From an uncultured Lachnospiraceae bacterium (GTDB lineage Bacteria > Bacillota > Clostridia > Lachnospirales > Lachnospiraceae): a stretch of DNA of 36,379 nt. The notes beneath the pieces were generated by a model. It was not told the DNA's origin. It made no database searches and saw nothing but the letters and a program-made list of their open reading frames with translations. Positions 23,780 to 32,257 of this stretch are shown piece by piece (position 1 is the first letter of the stretch; every line of letters starts with the position of its first letter). The translations under genes and the position numbers were made by a program. The stretch is from NCBI GenBank assembly GCA_910583615.1, contig CAJTXP010000042.1, positions 1 to 36,379 on the forward strand. Direction: 5' to 3'.

Positions 23780-24859
23780 TCAGTCCGGATAAAACTCATT
23801 TACATTTTCCTTATTTACCGCCACATACTCCCAGATATAATCCTCCGGGTTCTCTCCTGCCAGCACATGCAGACCGTAGTTGAAGCCTTTTTCCGCACAC
23901 ATGGCCGCCGTATGCTGCGCAGACATGGAGATCTTTCCCTCCTTCATCCATTCGACGACGGTATCAATGCAGTCCACGCCCGTGATATACACGCCGTCCA
24001 GCCGTCCGGCCTGCTCCAGCGCCTCCGCAGCTCCCAGCGCCATGGAATCTCCGCCGCAGATGACCGCGTCAAACTCCGGATAAGCCTGGCACCAGTCCTC
24101 CACGATGTCCATGCATTTTGCCTCGTCCCAGTCGCCGGGCTGCTCCGCCAGGAATTTCACATCCGGGCGCAGTTCCGTCAGAGTCTCTACGGCGCCATCG
24201 CGCCGGTTCTGCGCATTGCTCATCCCCTCCTGTCCAGGAATGACCAGAACCTGCGCATTCTCCGGCAAAACCCCGGCCAGATATTCCGCCTGCGCCTTTC
24301 CCGCATTGTAATCCGACGCGCCGACGTAGTACATCAGATCATCCTCCAGATCGATCGTGGCATCCAGCGTAACGACCGGAATCCCCGCCTCGATGGCTTC
24401 CCTGGCCGCCGGGATGTTTCCGGTTGCGTCAATGGGAATGATCATGATCAGGTCAACTCTCTTGTTGATAAAATCCTCCACACACTGATTCTGCTGCATG
24501 ACGTCTCCGCCTCCGTCCGCCACCGCAACCGTGATATCCGCACTGGCGTACGCCTCCGCCAGCGCTTTCAGCGCTTCCCCTTCTTCATGGTTAAATTGAT
24601 CGGAATTATTATCGATCACAAGCCCGATCGTATATTCTCCGGTAATCTCCACCGGCTCCCCGAGCGCGTCGCCGGATGCAGCCGGTGTCCCTGCGCTGTC
24701 TGCCACTTCTTCTTCCGCCAAAGTTTCCTCTTCCGTTCCCTGAGCGCCCTCCTGCACGGTCTGCTCCGAGGTGTCCGGCGCCTGATCCGCCTCATTCCCG
24801 CAGGCGGTCACGCCAAGCATCACCATGGCCATCCATAAAACTGCAATCTTTCTCTTCAT
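23780..24859 (-). CDS. Sugar ABC transporter substrate-binding lipoprotein (RbsB type)
   Basis: The 359-residue precursor has a lipobox ending VTAC (Cys20) and an acidic, Ala/Glu-rich linker of about 50 residues that lifts the domain from the membrane. A periplasmic-binding-protein type 4 domain follows ('YTIGLVIDNNSDQFNHEEGEALKALAEAY', 'DLIMIIPIDATGNIPAAREAIEAGIPVVTLDA', 'AVICGGDSMALGAAEALEQAG'). Such proteins bind pentoses, hexoses, or other small sugars and AI-2. The ATG at 24859 has AGGAGG. It is the last gene of the unit; the binding protein lies after the permease, the usual order in rbsABC-like sets. Confidence 0.93.
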   Translation of the reverse strand: MKRKIAVLWMAMVMLGVTACGNEADQAPDTSEQTVQEGAQGTEEETLAEEEVADSAGTPAASGDALGEPVEITGEYTIGLVIDNNSDQFNHEEGEALKALAEAYASADITVAVADGGGDVMQQNQCVEDFINKRVDLIMIIPIDATGNIPAAREAIEAGIPVVTLDATIDLEDDLMYYVGASDYNAGKAQAEYLAGVLPENAQVLVIPGQEGMSNAQNRRDGAVETLTELRPDVKFLAEQPGDWDEAKCMDIVEDWCQAYPEFDAVICGGDSMALGAAEALEQAGRLDGVYITGVDCIDTVVEWMKEGKISMSAQHTAAMCAEKGFNYGLHVLAGENPEDYIWEYVAVNKENVNEFYPD

Positions 24860-24896
24860 CAAATTTTCCTCCTGTATTTTCTGTTTTATCTGCGGA

Positions 24897-25859
24897 TCAG
24901 TCCCTGCGTTTCTTCGACTGTACGTCGATGATGACCGCAATGACGATCAAAAGACCTTTTGTAATCTGCTGGTAAGTAGAGGGCACGTTGCACAGGTTCA
25001 GGCAGTTGTTGATTACGCCGATGATCAGCGAACCAAGCACTGCTCCCCAGATCGTGCCGGTTCCTCCGCTGAAAGAGGTGCCGCCGATGATACAGGCCGT
25101 GATCGCGTCAAACTCATAACCGTCTCCGGCCGCCGGATAGCCGGAATCCAGGCGGGCGGCAAGCACGATGCCCGCCAGTCCGATCAGGGTTCCGTTGATC
25201 ATAAAGGCGATCGTACGCGTACGGCGCACATCGATTCCCGCCGCCACTGCCGCGTCCTGATTCCCGCCCAGCGCATACAGATAACGTCCAAAAGGCATTT
25301 TGCTCAAGATCACCCAGGTAATCAGGACGCAGACCGCTGTTACCAGCACCGGAACCGGAAAGAACCCGAAGAGCTTTCCTGCTCCCAGAACCTTCAATGC
25401 TCCCATCCCCGGTATGATCGCCGATCCGGTATGCGCAAGCACCGCTCCCCTGGCGATCTCCATCATTCCCAGCGTCATGATAAAGGACGGGATCCGGAAA
25501 TGCGCGATGATCATCCCGTTGACAAAGCCCGTCAGCGCTCCCATGGCCAGACCGCCCAGAAGAGCCGGAAGCCAGCCTGCGCCCATATTAATTAAAGTCG
25601 CCGAAACGCAGCCGCACAGGGCAACGCAGGAACCGGCGCTCAAATCCGTATCTCCCTGCACCAGAACGATCTGCTCACCGCAGCAGATGATCGTGATCAC
25701 CGCAATCTGGCGGAGTACGCTTAAGATATTTCCCGATGTCAGAAATACATCCGAGACAATGGACGCAATCGCGCAGATCACCGCCAGGATGATGACAAGC
25801 CCATACCGTTTGTAAATCTCCACCGGGCTCATCTGTTTCTTTACTTCTGTACTTTTCAT
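24897..25859 (-). CDS. Sugar ABC transporter permease (RbsC type)
   Basis: This 320-residue membrane protein has eight to ten hydrophobic spans. 'LVQGDTDLSAGSCVALCGCVSA' and 'LGGNQDAAVAAGIDVRRTRTIAFMINGTLIGLAGIVLAARL' are the family hallmarks, the latter carrying the ATPase contact region. 'ITACIIGGTSFSGGTGTIWGAVLGSLIIGVINN' closes the pattern. It overlaps the ATPase stop by 4 bp (ATGA). It forms the channel for the sugar bound by the downstream lipoprotein. Confidence 0.95.
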   Translation of the reverse strand: MKSTEVKKQMSPVEIYKRYGLVIILAVICAIASIVSDVFLTSGNILSVLRQIAVITIICCGEQIVLVQGDTDLSAGSCVALCGCVSATLINMGAGWLPALLGGLAMGALTGFVNGMIIAHFRIPSFIMTLGMMEIARGAVLAHTGSAIIPGMGALKVLGAGKLFGFFPVPVLVTAVCVLITWVILSKMPFGRYLYALGGNQDAAVAAGIDVRRTRTIAFMINGTLIGLAGIVLAARLDSGYPAAGDGYEFDAITACIIGGTSFSGGTGTIWGAVLGSLIIGVINNCLNLCNVPSTYQQITKGLLIVIAVIIDVQSKKRRD

Positions 25860-27352
25860 TTTTTTCCCTCCCCGATCGCAGCCTTCATGATCGCCTCCTG
25901 CGTCGCATCCTTTCGTTCCAGTTCGCCGGTGACCGTTCCTTCATGCATCACATAGACGCGGTCGCTCATTCCAAGGATTTCCGGCAGCTCCGAAGAAATC
26001 ATGATGATCGCCACTCCCTCCGCCGCCAGTTCACACATTTGACGGTGGATCTCCGCCTTCGCTCCCACGTCGATCCCCCGGGTCGGCTCGTCCAGGATCA
26101 GGACCTTCACATCCTGCAGAAGCCATTTGGAAAGCACGACCTTCTGCTGATTGCCGCCGCTCAGCGTACTTACCGCATACTTCAGGCCGGCGGCTTTCAC
26201 CGACATCTTCCGGCAGATCTCCTCCACCTCCCGCCACTCTTTTTTCTTTCTTAAAAATCCATATTTCCTGTAATGTCCAAGATGCGGCAATGACACGTTA
26301 TGCAGAATGCTCTGTCCGATCACCAGACCCACATCTTTCCTGTCCTCCGGCACATAAGCAATCCCCGCATTTATCCCGTCGCGCACACATTTCAACGGTA
26401 TGACCTTTCCGTCAACCCTCACTTCTCCCTCATCCAGGGGATCCAGGCCAAAGACTGCCCGACAGACCTCTGACCGGCCGGCTCCGACCAGTCCCGCAAG
26501 TCCGACGATCTCTCCTGCGTGTACGTTCAAAGAGACATCCCGAAACCGATTCCCTCCCGACAGATGCAACGCTTCCAGCACCACATCCCCGATGGATACT
26601 TCCACCTTGGGATAAATATCGTTCAGCTCACGCCCGATCATCATATGGATGATCCCGGCGGCGTCAAGTTCCGTAATCGTTTTGGTCCCGATCATCCTGC
26701 CGTCGCGCATAACTGAGACTATATCGCCGATCCGGAAGATCTCATCCATCTTGTGCGTGATATAGATCACCGCCACTCCTTCCGCCTTCATACGGGCGAT
26801 CTGCTCAAACAGGACTTCCACCTCCGGGTCCGTCAGTGATGAAGTCGGCTCGTCCATAACCACGATGGAGGCATTGCGGGAAACCGCTTTCGCAATCTCG
26901 ATCTGCTGCATGCCGGATACCGACAGGCTTCCTTCTTTTGCATGCGGATCATAAGGAATGTGCATGGCATAAAGAAGCTCCTGCGCATCCTGATACATTT
27001 TCTCATAATCGATCAGCATTCCCCTCCTCGGCTCCCGGCCAAGGTAGATGTTTTCCGCCACCGTAAGCTCCGGAACAACGCTCAGCTCCTGATGGATCAT
27101 GGCAATCCCTGCATCCAGCGCCTGCTGCGGATTTCGGAATTCCACTGCATTTCCTTTGTAAATCAGCTCTCCCTGATCCTTTGTATAAAGCCCGTTTAAA
27201 ATCTTCATCAGCGTCGATTTCCCGGCTCCGTTCTCTCCCATCATCATGTGAACCGTTCCGGGGCGGATGCACAGATCCACATCATTAAGCGCCTTCACAC
27301 CCGGAAATGACTTGGATATGTGATGCATTTCCAGTATATATCCGTTTTCCAT
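25856..27352 (-). CDS. Sugar ABC transporter ATP-binding protein (RbsA type)
   Basis: This 498-residue protein has two fused ATPase domains. The first has Walker A 'GENGAGKSTLM' near 40, signature 'LSVSGMQQIEIAKA' near 143 and Walker B 'IVVMDEPTSSLTD' near 164. The second carries the degenerate P-loop 'VGAGRSEVCRAVFGLD' near 291, 'LSGGNQQKVVLSKWL' near 397 and 'VLILDEPTRGIDVGAKAEI' near 417. Length and layout are those of RbsA/MglA. It lies 15 bp after the amidase gene, in one operon. Confidence 0.96.
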   Translation of the reverse strand: MENGYILEMHHISKSFPGVKALNDVDLCIRPGTVHMMMGENGAGKSTLMKILNGLYTKDQGELIYKGNAVEFRNPQQALDAGIAMIHQELSVVPELTVAENIYLGREPRRGMLIDYEKMYQDAQELLYAMHIPYDPHAKEGSLSVSGMQQIEIAKAVSRNASIVVMDEPTSSLTDPEVEVLFEQIARMKAEGVAVIYITHKMDEIFRIGDIVSVMRDGRMIGTKTITELDAAGIIHMMIGRELNDIYPKVEVSIGDVVLEALHLSGGNRFRDVSLNVHAGEIVGLAGLVGAGRSEVCRAVFGLDPLDEGEVRVDGKVIPLKCVRDGINAGIAYVPEDRKDVGLVIGQSILHNVSLPHLGHYRKYGFLRKKKEWREVEEICRKMSVKAAGLKYAVSTLSGGNQQKVVLSKWLLQDVKVLILDEPTRGIDVGAKAEIHRQMCELAAEGVAIIMISSELPEILGMSDRVYVMHEGTVTGELERKDATQEAIMKAAIGEGKK

Positions 27353-27367
27353 ACCCGCTTCCCTTCT

Positions 27368-28255
27368 CTAAAAACTCAGACCCCCGGTCACGGATTTGGG
27401 CATCATAAACCGGGAAGTCTTATAGGTATCAACCACTTTACAGTTCTGAGCATTTCCCACAAGTCCCATGAGCGTCAGCCATTCCAGACTGCTGTACTGC
27501 TTCCGTCTGGTCAGAAAATCCGCCATGGCCGAAAGCGCCAGCGTATTGGCGTCGCTGCTGGTCAGCGCGGAAGTAATCACATACCATGCATTATCGGTCT
27601 CCAGCACCGGCCACTGCTCCGCGCGTCCTTTGAGCAGTTCGATCTTCAGCGTAATCTCTGCCGGCGTTTCCAGAGATGCCAGCACCTCGCCGTCACCCTG
27701 AAGCGCATGTACATCCCCCGTGATGACTTTTGCTCCGGGAACCTGTACCGGCAGATAGACAACCGCCCCTTTCCCGATCAGATTGCAGTCCATGTTGCCT
27801 CCGTAGGTTCCGGAAAGCAGCGTGCTTCGTCTCTCGCCCGGCGGAGTGACCGCAAGCACTCCCAGCATCGGCCGGATCGGGAGCCGGAACTTTCCGTCGT
27901 GCAGCAGCGCGGTCCCGTCTGCAATCGGCACTTCCATCGTCTCATTCCGGTCCAGATAGCTGCCCAGTACTCCGAATTCTTCCCGATAAACTGCCAGATG
28001 CCCATCCTTTACCTGAATATCCTCCACCGTGATCTTCAACGTATCGCCGGGCATGGCGTCTTCCACCCATACCGGCCCACAGCAGGGATTCATTTCCAGT
28101 CCCATGGCATACAGATCGCCCTTCGTGATATCCGCCGTCAGCCGGTTCCCCCAACAGTCCGGAGCGTCAAACCGGACCGTTTCGCCTGCTTTCACGTACT
28201 CTGCGGCTTCCAGCGCGTCATCATAATATGGCGTTGTCTTGTTTACCAGCTTCAT
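27368..28255 (-). CDS. Acetamidase/formamidase family protein
   Basis: This 295-residue cytoplasmic hydrolase is of the FmdA/AmdA family, which releases ammonia from formamide, acetamide and other small amides. Family markers are 'GETVRFDAPDCWGNRLT', 'GDTLKITVEDIQV', 'RPMLGVLAVTPPGERRSTLLSGTYGGNMDCNLIGKGAVVYLPVQVPGAKVITGDVHALQGDGEV' and 'LMGLVGNAQNCKVVDTYKTSRFMMPKSV'. It is the first gene of the sugar ABC unit, an unusual place for an amidase; a sugar-acid amide, lactam or carbamoyl compound may be its substrate. The ATG follows AAAGGAGG. Confidence 0.9.
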   Translation of the reverse strand: MKLVNKTTPYYDDALEAAEYVKAGETVRFDAPDCWGNRLTADITKGDLYAMGLEMNPCCGPVWVEDAMPGDTLKITVEDIQVKDGHLAVYREEFGVLGSYLDRNETMEVPIADGTALLHDGKFRLPIRPMLGVLAVTPPGERRSTLLSGTYGGNMDCNLIGKGAVVYLPVQVPGAKVITGDVHALQGDGEVLASLETPAEITLKIELLKGRAEQWPVLETDNAWYVITSALTSSDANTLALSAMADFLTRRKQYSSLEWLTLMGLVGNAQNCKVVDTYKTSRFMMPKSVTGGLSF

Positions 28256-28290
28256 CGTTATTCCTCCTTTTTTCTGCTTTTTACAATACT

Positions 28291-28352
28291 ATATTATCTA
28301 TTTTCTCGTCAAAATGCACTATTCTATATTGTCATATTCATTTCTTATATTG
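28291..28352 (-). promoter_or_regulatory. Predicted AraC-type activator site 4 with promoter of the amidase-ABC unit
   Basis: The box CATTTCTTATATTG is at 28339-28352 (+ strand). Its near-perfect direct copy TTCTATATTG at 28322-28331 is 21 bp closer to the promoter. At the 42-bp spacing the -10 is TAATAT (28296-28291, minus strand), overlapped by GATAAT two bases away. The -35 (GTGCAT) is poor, as expected for an activated promoter. Confidence 0.6.
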
Positions 28353-28363
28353 CATTTTGATGA
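28306..28363. repeat. 13-bp inverted repeat spanning activator site 4
   Basis: TCGTCAAAATGCA (28306-28318) and TGCATTTTGATGA (28351-28363) are inverted with one mismatch, framing the activator box. It may be the operator of a second regulator or an extension of the AraC site. Confidence 0.55.
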
Positions 28364-28439
28364 ATAATACCTGTTATTGTCCGCAGGCTCCACCCACCGT
28401 GGCCAGCAACGTAAAAAGGACGCTCCGCATAAAACTTCC

Positions 28440-28468
28440 TTGACCGGGCATTGTGTTCAGGCTATAAT
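28440..28468 (+). promoter_or_regulatory. Promoter of the surface lipoprotein gene
   Basis: TTGACC at 28440-28445, a 17-bp spacer and TATAAT at 28463-28468. The leader is about 75 nt. Confidence 0.8.
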
Positions 28469-28549
28469 AAAATCGTCCGGCTGTCCCATGAAGACCAGCC
28501 CGGACTGGACCTCATTAACAACAGCCAGACAATAGCAGGAGGCATCAAT

Positions 28550-31500
28550 ATGAATGCTGCAACCAACACCAGAAAGCGAATGGACAGCCGCATCACAAGA
28601 TGGACAAAAAATCCCCTTGTGACCGCTGTCATCCTGCTGAGCCTTTTTCTGTGCAGCTGCTCCGCCGACAGCAGTTACCATATGGCGCTGAACGGCGACC
28701 GTTCGCTGGAGATCAGTCTCAACGAACCGTTTACCGATCCCGGCGTTATTTTCCTTGATGAAAATGGCAACGCCGTATCCGACAAAGAGCAGGCGAAACT
28801 GAAAGAGGAACTGACCATCACCGGCCTTGATCAGTTCGACTCATCCGTGCCGGGTAAATACTCTATTACCTATCAATACGCCGACCAGACACTGGAACGG
28901 ACGATCGAAGTCCTGAAACTCCAGGAAGGCAATACCCCCCCCATACATACGGACACAAACGGCTTAGAGCCTGCTGACACCGAAGATCCCGCTGCCCCGG
29001 GAGACGCCATTGACAGCAGGAATACTCCGGACGTCAAAAACACTGCGGATGCCAGAAACAGCGCAGTGAAAACGGCAGCCGGGAATAACAGTTCCGGCTC
29101 TTCCAATTCCGCTGCCACTCCGCCGGTATCCCCGACTCCGACCGGTACATCCGATCCCGGCTCCGGAAAAAAAGGCGGCAGCCATAAAAAAACCGATTCA
29201 GAAAAAGAAGTGTACATACTTCCGTCCAATGTTGCTTTTCAAAACCGATCTGTGACCTATGACGGAAAAACACACAGCATCACTGCAGTCAACCTTCCCG
29301 ATGGAATCACTGCAGTCTACCGCGGCAACACCGGCACGAATGCAGGACAGTACAACGCATCCGTCACTTATAGATTAAGCAGCCGTTTACAGGAAAAATA
29401 TTCATCGGTAGAGCCGTCCGGCATGACGGCGGCCCTGACCATCCGCCGGGCAGCGCCCACATACACGGTTCCGACCGGCTTAACCGCCAGAACGGGACAG
29501 ACGCTGGCGGACATACAGCTGCCGAAGGGATTTTCTTTCGAAAAATCCCCTGAGACTCCCGTAGGCACAGCCGGCGCTCATGTATTCAAAGCAACCTACA
29601 CGCCGGATGACACCAGAAATTATGAAACTGTCACCGGGATCAACATTACTATAAATGTTACCAGTAAAAATCCGGAATCTCAAAAGCCGGTATACAGGCT
29701 TCCTGACACAGTTACTTTCAGCAACCGCACGGAAACCTATACCGGAAACGCTTATACGGTCACTGCCGAACATGTGCCGGAAGGCGTCCTTGTATCCTAC
29801 AGCAATGCAGAAAGAATCGACGCAGGTACCCAGACTGCCACTGTTGTATTCTCGCTCAGCGATGCACTTGCGCAGAACTATTCCGGCGTGGAGCCGGAGT
29901 CCATGACGGCCGTATTGACCGTCCATCCGGCAACGCCGGACTATACGGTTCCAACCGGGTTAACCGCTTCAGAAGGCCAGACTCTGCGCGACGTCAACAG
30001 CCAGCTCAGTACCGGTTTCTCCTTCGAGGACCCGCTTACGACCTCCATCGGAACTCCCGGCGACCATGAATTCACACTGACTTATGTACCCGGTTCCAAC
30101 AATTATAAAACCGTAAAGGGAATCAAGGTTACGATCCATGTGACAAAAAGACCCGATCCGGCAAAGCCAAAATACACCATTCCGGCAGATGTCGTATTTA
30201 ACAACCGCACAGAAACCTATACCGGAAACGTTTATACGGTCACCGCCGAGCATGTGCCTCCGGAACTGACGGTCCTGTACACAAACAACACCCGGACAGA
30301 CGCCGGATCCCAGACCGCAACCGCAGAATTCAGGCTGAGCGACAGAGGACTGGAACGCTATTCCGGCATCGAAGGACCCAGCACCCGGACTGCCACCCTC
30401 ACGATCCATCCGGCAGATCCGGTCTATACCGTTCCGACCGGATTAACCGCCGGCACAGGACAGACGCTGGCCGACGTCGCAGGACAGCTTCCCTCCGGCT
30501 TCCGCTTTGAAGCGGCTCTGGACACACCGGTGGGAGATTTGGGAGACCACGAATTCACCGTAACCTATGATCCTGGCTCAGGCAACTACAAGACGGTATC
30601 CGGCATCAAAGTTACGATCCATGTGGCTGGTGTCCTTGTTCTTCCATCCAATGTCACGTTCCCTGGTGTTTTAGAAACTTATGATCCGTCAAAGGTTTAT
30701 ACGGCCGAAGTTACAAATCTGCCCGACCACATGGTAGAAGCCGTTTATACGAACCATACCAGAAGCCGGGCGGGAAAGCAGACGGCCCGGGTAGAATTCC
30801 GCATTAAGCCCGAGTGGAAAGACAGATACGGCGCTGTAAGCCCGGCATTCATGGAAACCACCATCAATATTCTTAAGGCCCTGCCGTCGTATACGAAACC
30901 TGTCGGGTTGACCGCTTTCGAAGGACAGACGCTGGCAGACATCGCGCCGCAGCTGGGGAAGGGATTTGCTTTCGAGGATCCTCCCGATACGTCCGTCGGC
31001 CGTGAAGACGACAACAACAATTTTACGGTAAGCTACACGCCTGACGATACGGAAAACTATCAGATCGTGAAGGGGATCCTGGTCACGATCAAGGTCAGCT
31101 TCGATACCGGCCCTCTCGATAAAACCGAGCTGAATCGGGTGACTGCACTGGCAGAGGAAGCCCTGAAAAATCCTTCAAAATATACGGCAGAAAATTTCGA
31201 GGCCTTCCGTTCCGCTTATCACACGGCATCAGGCATATCGGAAAGCAGGCAGCAGACCATTAACGAAAAAGCGGACGCCATCAAAGCAGCGCTTGCCCTT
31301 CTGGAGAGAGAGACTCCGGACCCGGGCGATGTGATCGACAAAAGTGATCTGGACCAGGCAGTTCAAGTTGCAGACGCTCTTAGAGAATCTGACTGGACCT
31401 CTGAGAGCTACACCGATTTCCGCACTGCTTATGAAAAAGCAAAACAGATGCCGGAAGATACACAGGAGGAAGTTGACCAGAAAACCGCCGCCATCAACGC

Positions 31501-31756
31501 AGCACTTGCTCTGCTGGTAGTCGACCCCGACGCACCACCTGTAGCGCCTCCTAATAGAGATGAACTATATGAAGCAATCAGTTCTACTGACGATATTGAT
31601 CCAGACGACTATACTTCAGAGAGTTATACGAAGTTTGAAAACGCATTTTTGGAAGCATACTATATGCCGGAATACACGCAGGAAGAAGTCGACCAGAAGA
31701 CCGCCGCCATCAGAGCAGCGATTGCTCTTTTAGTACCGGTGAACTCCGCACCCTGA
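28550..31756 (+). CDS. Large repetitive surface lipoprotein (Ig-like DUF5011, four MBG-like repeats, three FIVAR-like repeats)
   Basis: The 1068-residue exported protein has a basic N-terminus and hydrophobic segment ending L-C-S-C (Cys37 is the likely lipidation site). A DUF5011-type Ig domain follows (about 46-120; 'LNEPFTDPGVIFLDENGNAV', 'VPGKYSITYQYAD'), then a Thr/Pro/Asn-rich linker. Four repeats of about 155-160 residues start near 221, 381, 541 and 695. Each pairs an MBG-like part ('TYTGNAYTVTAEHVP', 'NAGQYNASV') with 'YTVPTGLTAxxGQTLADV...GDHEFT.TY.P....YKTV.GI.VTI'. Three FIVAR-type helical repeats begin near 856, 929 and 1001. There is no LPXTG or other C-terminal anchor, so it is probably held by lipid at the N-terminus. 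A role in adhesion or cell-wall binding is likely. The ATG at 28550 has AGGAGG; an upstream in-frame ATG lies before the -10 box. Confidence 0.88.
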   Translation: MNAATNTRKRMDSRITRWTKNPLVTAVILLSLFLCSCSADSSYHMALNGDRSLEISLNEPFTDPGVIFLDENGNAVSDKEQAKLKEELTITGLDQFDSSVPGKYSITYQYADQTLERTIEVLKLQEGNTPPIHTDTNGLEPADTEDPAAPGDAIDSRNTPDVKNTADARNSAVKTAAGNNSSGSSNSAATPPVSPTPTGTSDPGSGKKGGSHKKTDSEKEVYILPSNVAFQNRSVTYDGKTHSITAVNLPDGITAVYRGNTGTNAGQYNASVTYRLSSRLQEKYSSVEPSGMTAALTIRRAAPTYTVPTGLTARTGQTLADIQLPKGFSFEKSPETPVGTAGAHVFKATYTPDDTRNYETVTGINITINVTSKNPESQKPVYRLPDTVTFSNRTETYTGNAYTVTAEHVPEGVLVSYSNAERIDAGTQTATVVFSLSDALAQNYSGVEPESMTAVLTVHPATPDYTVPTGLTASEGQTLRDVNSQLSTGFSFEDPLTTSIGTPGDHEFTLTYVPGSNNYKTVKGIKVTIHVTKRPDPAKPKYTIPADVVFNNRTETYTGNVYTVTAEHVPPELTVLYTNNTRTDAGSQTATAEFRLSDRGLERYSGIEGPSTRTATLTIHPADPVYTVPTGLTAGTGQTLADVAGQLPSGFRFEAALDTPVGDLGDHEFTVTYDPGSGNYKTVSGIKVTIHVAGVLVLPSNVTFPGVLETYDPSKVYTAEVTNLPDHMVEAVYTNHTRSRAGKQTARVEFRIKPEWKDRYGAVSPAFMETTINILKALPSYTKPVGLTAFEGQTLADIAPQLGKGFAFEDPPDTSVGREDDNNNFTVSYTPDDTENYQIVKGILVTIKVSFDTGPLDKTELNRVTALAEEALKNPSKYTAENFEAFRSAYHTASGISESRQQTINEKADAIKAALALLERETPDPGDVIDKSDLDQAVQVADALRESDWTSESYTDFRTAYEKAKQMPEDTQEEVDQKTAAINAALALLVVDPDAPPVAPPNRDELYEAISSTDDIDPDDYTSESYTKFENAFLEAYYMPEYTQEEVDQKTAAIRAAIALLVPVNSAP

Positions 31757-31858
31757 CAGCCGTTACGGATCTGTGAGATCCATCAAACGACAATCCATTT
31801 AATGAAAAGGAAGCTGCAAAACACTCCTTCCTGTATGCGCAGCAACACTGTGCAAATT

Positions 31859-31953
31859 GTATCGGATAAAAAAGCCGGCCCAGCCTGTCCCATTCGAACT
31901 TTTCAAGTCCGAATGGGACAGGCTGGGCCGGTTCTTTTGTCCGATACATTCCA
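31859..31953. repeat. Dispersed long-hairpin repeat (copy C), possible terminator
   Basis: Arms of about 41 bp (31859-31899 and 31907-31947) surround a TTTTCAA loop, and the common core TGTCCGATACATTCCA is at 31938-31953. GC-rich stem then TTCTTTTG could also stop the surface-protein transcript. The arm sequence differs from copy B except at the core. Confidence 0.85.
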
Positions 31954-31989
31954 TATGAATGACTCGCCAATGCCCTGCTCGACCAAGGC

Positions 31990-32215
31990 ATACCGGTCCT
32001 TATGACGAATATCCCCTTATTCTGAACCGGCTGGCTAAGATGTTTGCCGAGAATCTGGCAACTTTCATTTCCAACTTTAACGATTACAGCCTTTTGATTC
32101 TGGATGATTTGTACAAAGCTGTTTTAATCCGTGTTGACATTTACAAGCGTCATAACATCATCGTCAACTGTAAGCCTGGTCCGTTACGTTGTAATTCTCG
32201 TGAATCATCTTAAAG
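31990..32215 (+). pseudogene. Possible gene remnant downstream of the surface protein
   Basis: An open frame here without a convincing ribosome site translates to 'LAKMFAENLATFISNFNDYSLLILDDLYKAVLIRVDIYKRHNIIVN'. The end loosely resembles C-termini of serine recombinases. It may be debris of a mobile element; the match is weak. Apart from this and copy C, I see nothing in 31757-32257. Confidence 0.2.
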
Positions 32216-32257
32216 CACTCTTCCCCGTATACGGCATGGGGATGCCCTCCGGGCATT

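Noticed and set aside
28306..28363. TTGACG (minus strand 28312-28307) as -35 of the amidase unit with TATTGT as -10
   Set aside because: It needs an 18-bp spacer and a poor -10, and does not fit the 42-bp box spacing shared by the other three promoters; kept only as an alternative.
31710..31991. Minus-strand open frame across repeat copy C
   Set aside because: It reads through both arms of a hairpin and similar translated strings appear in copy B, so it is a by-product of the repeat.
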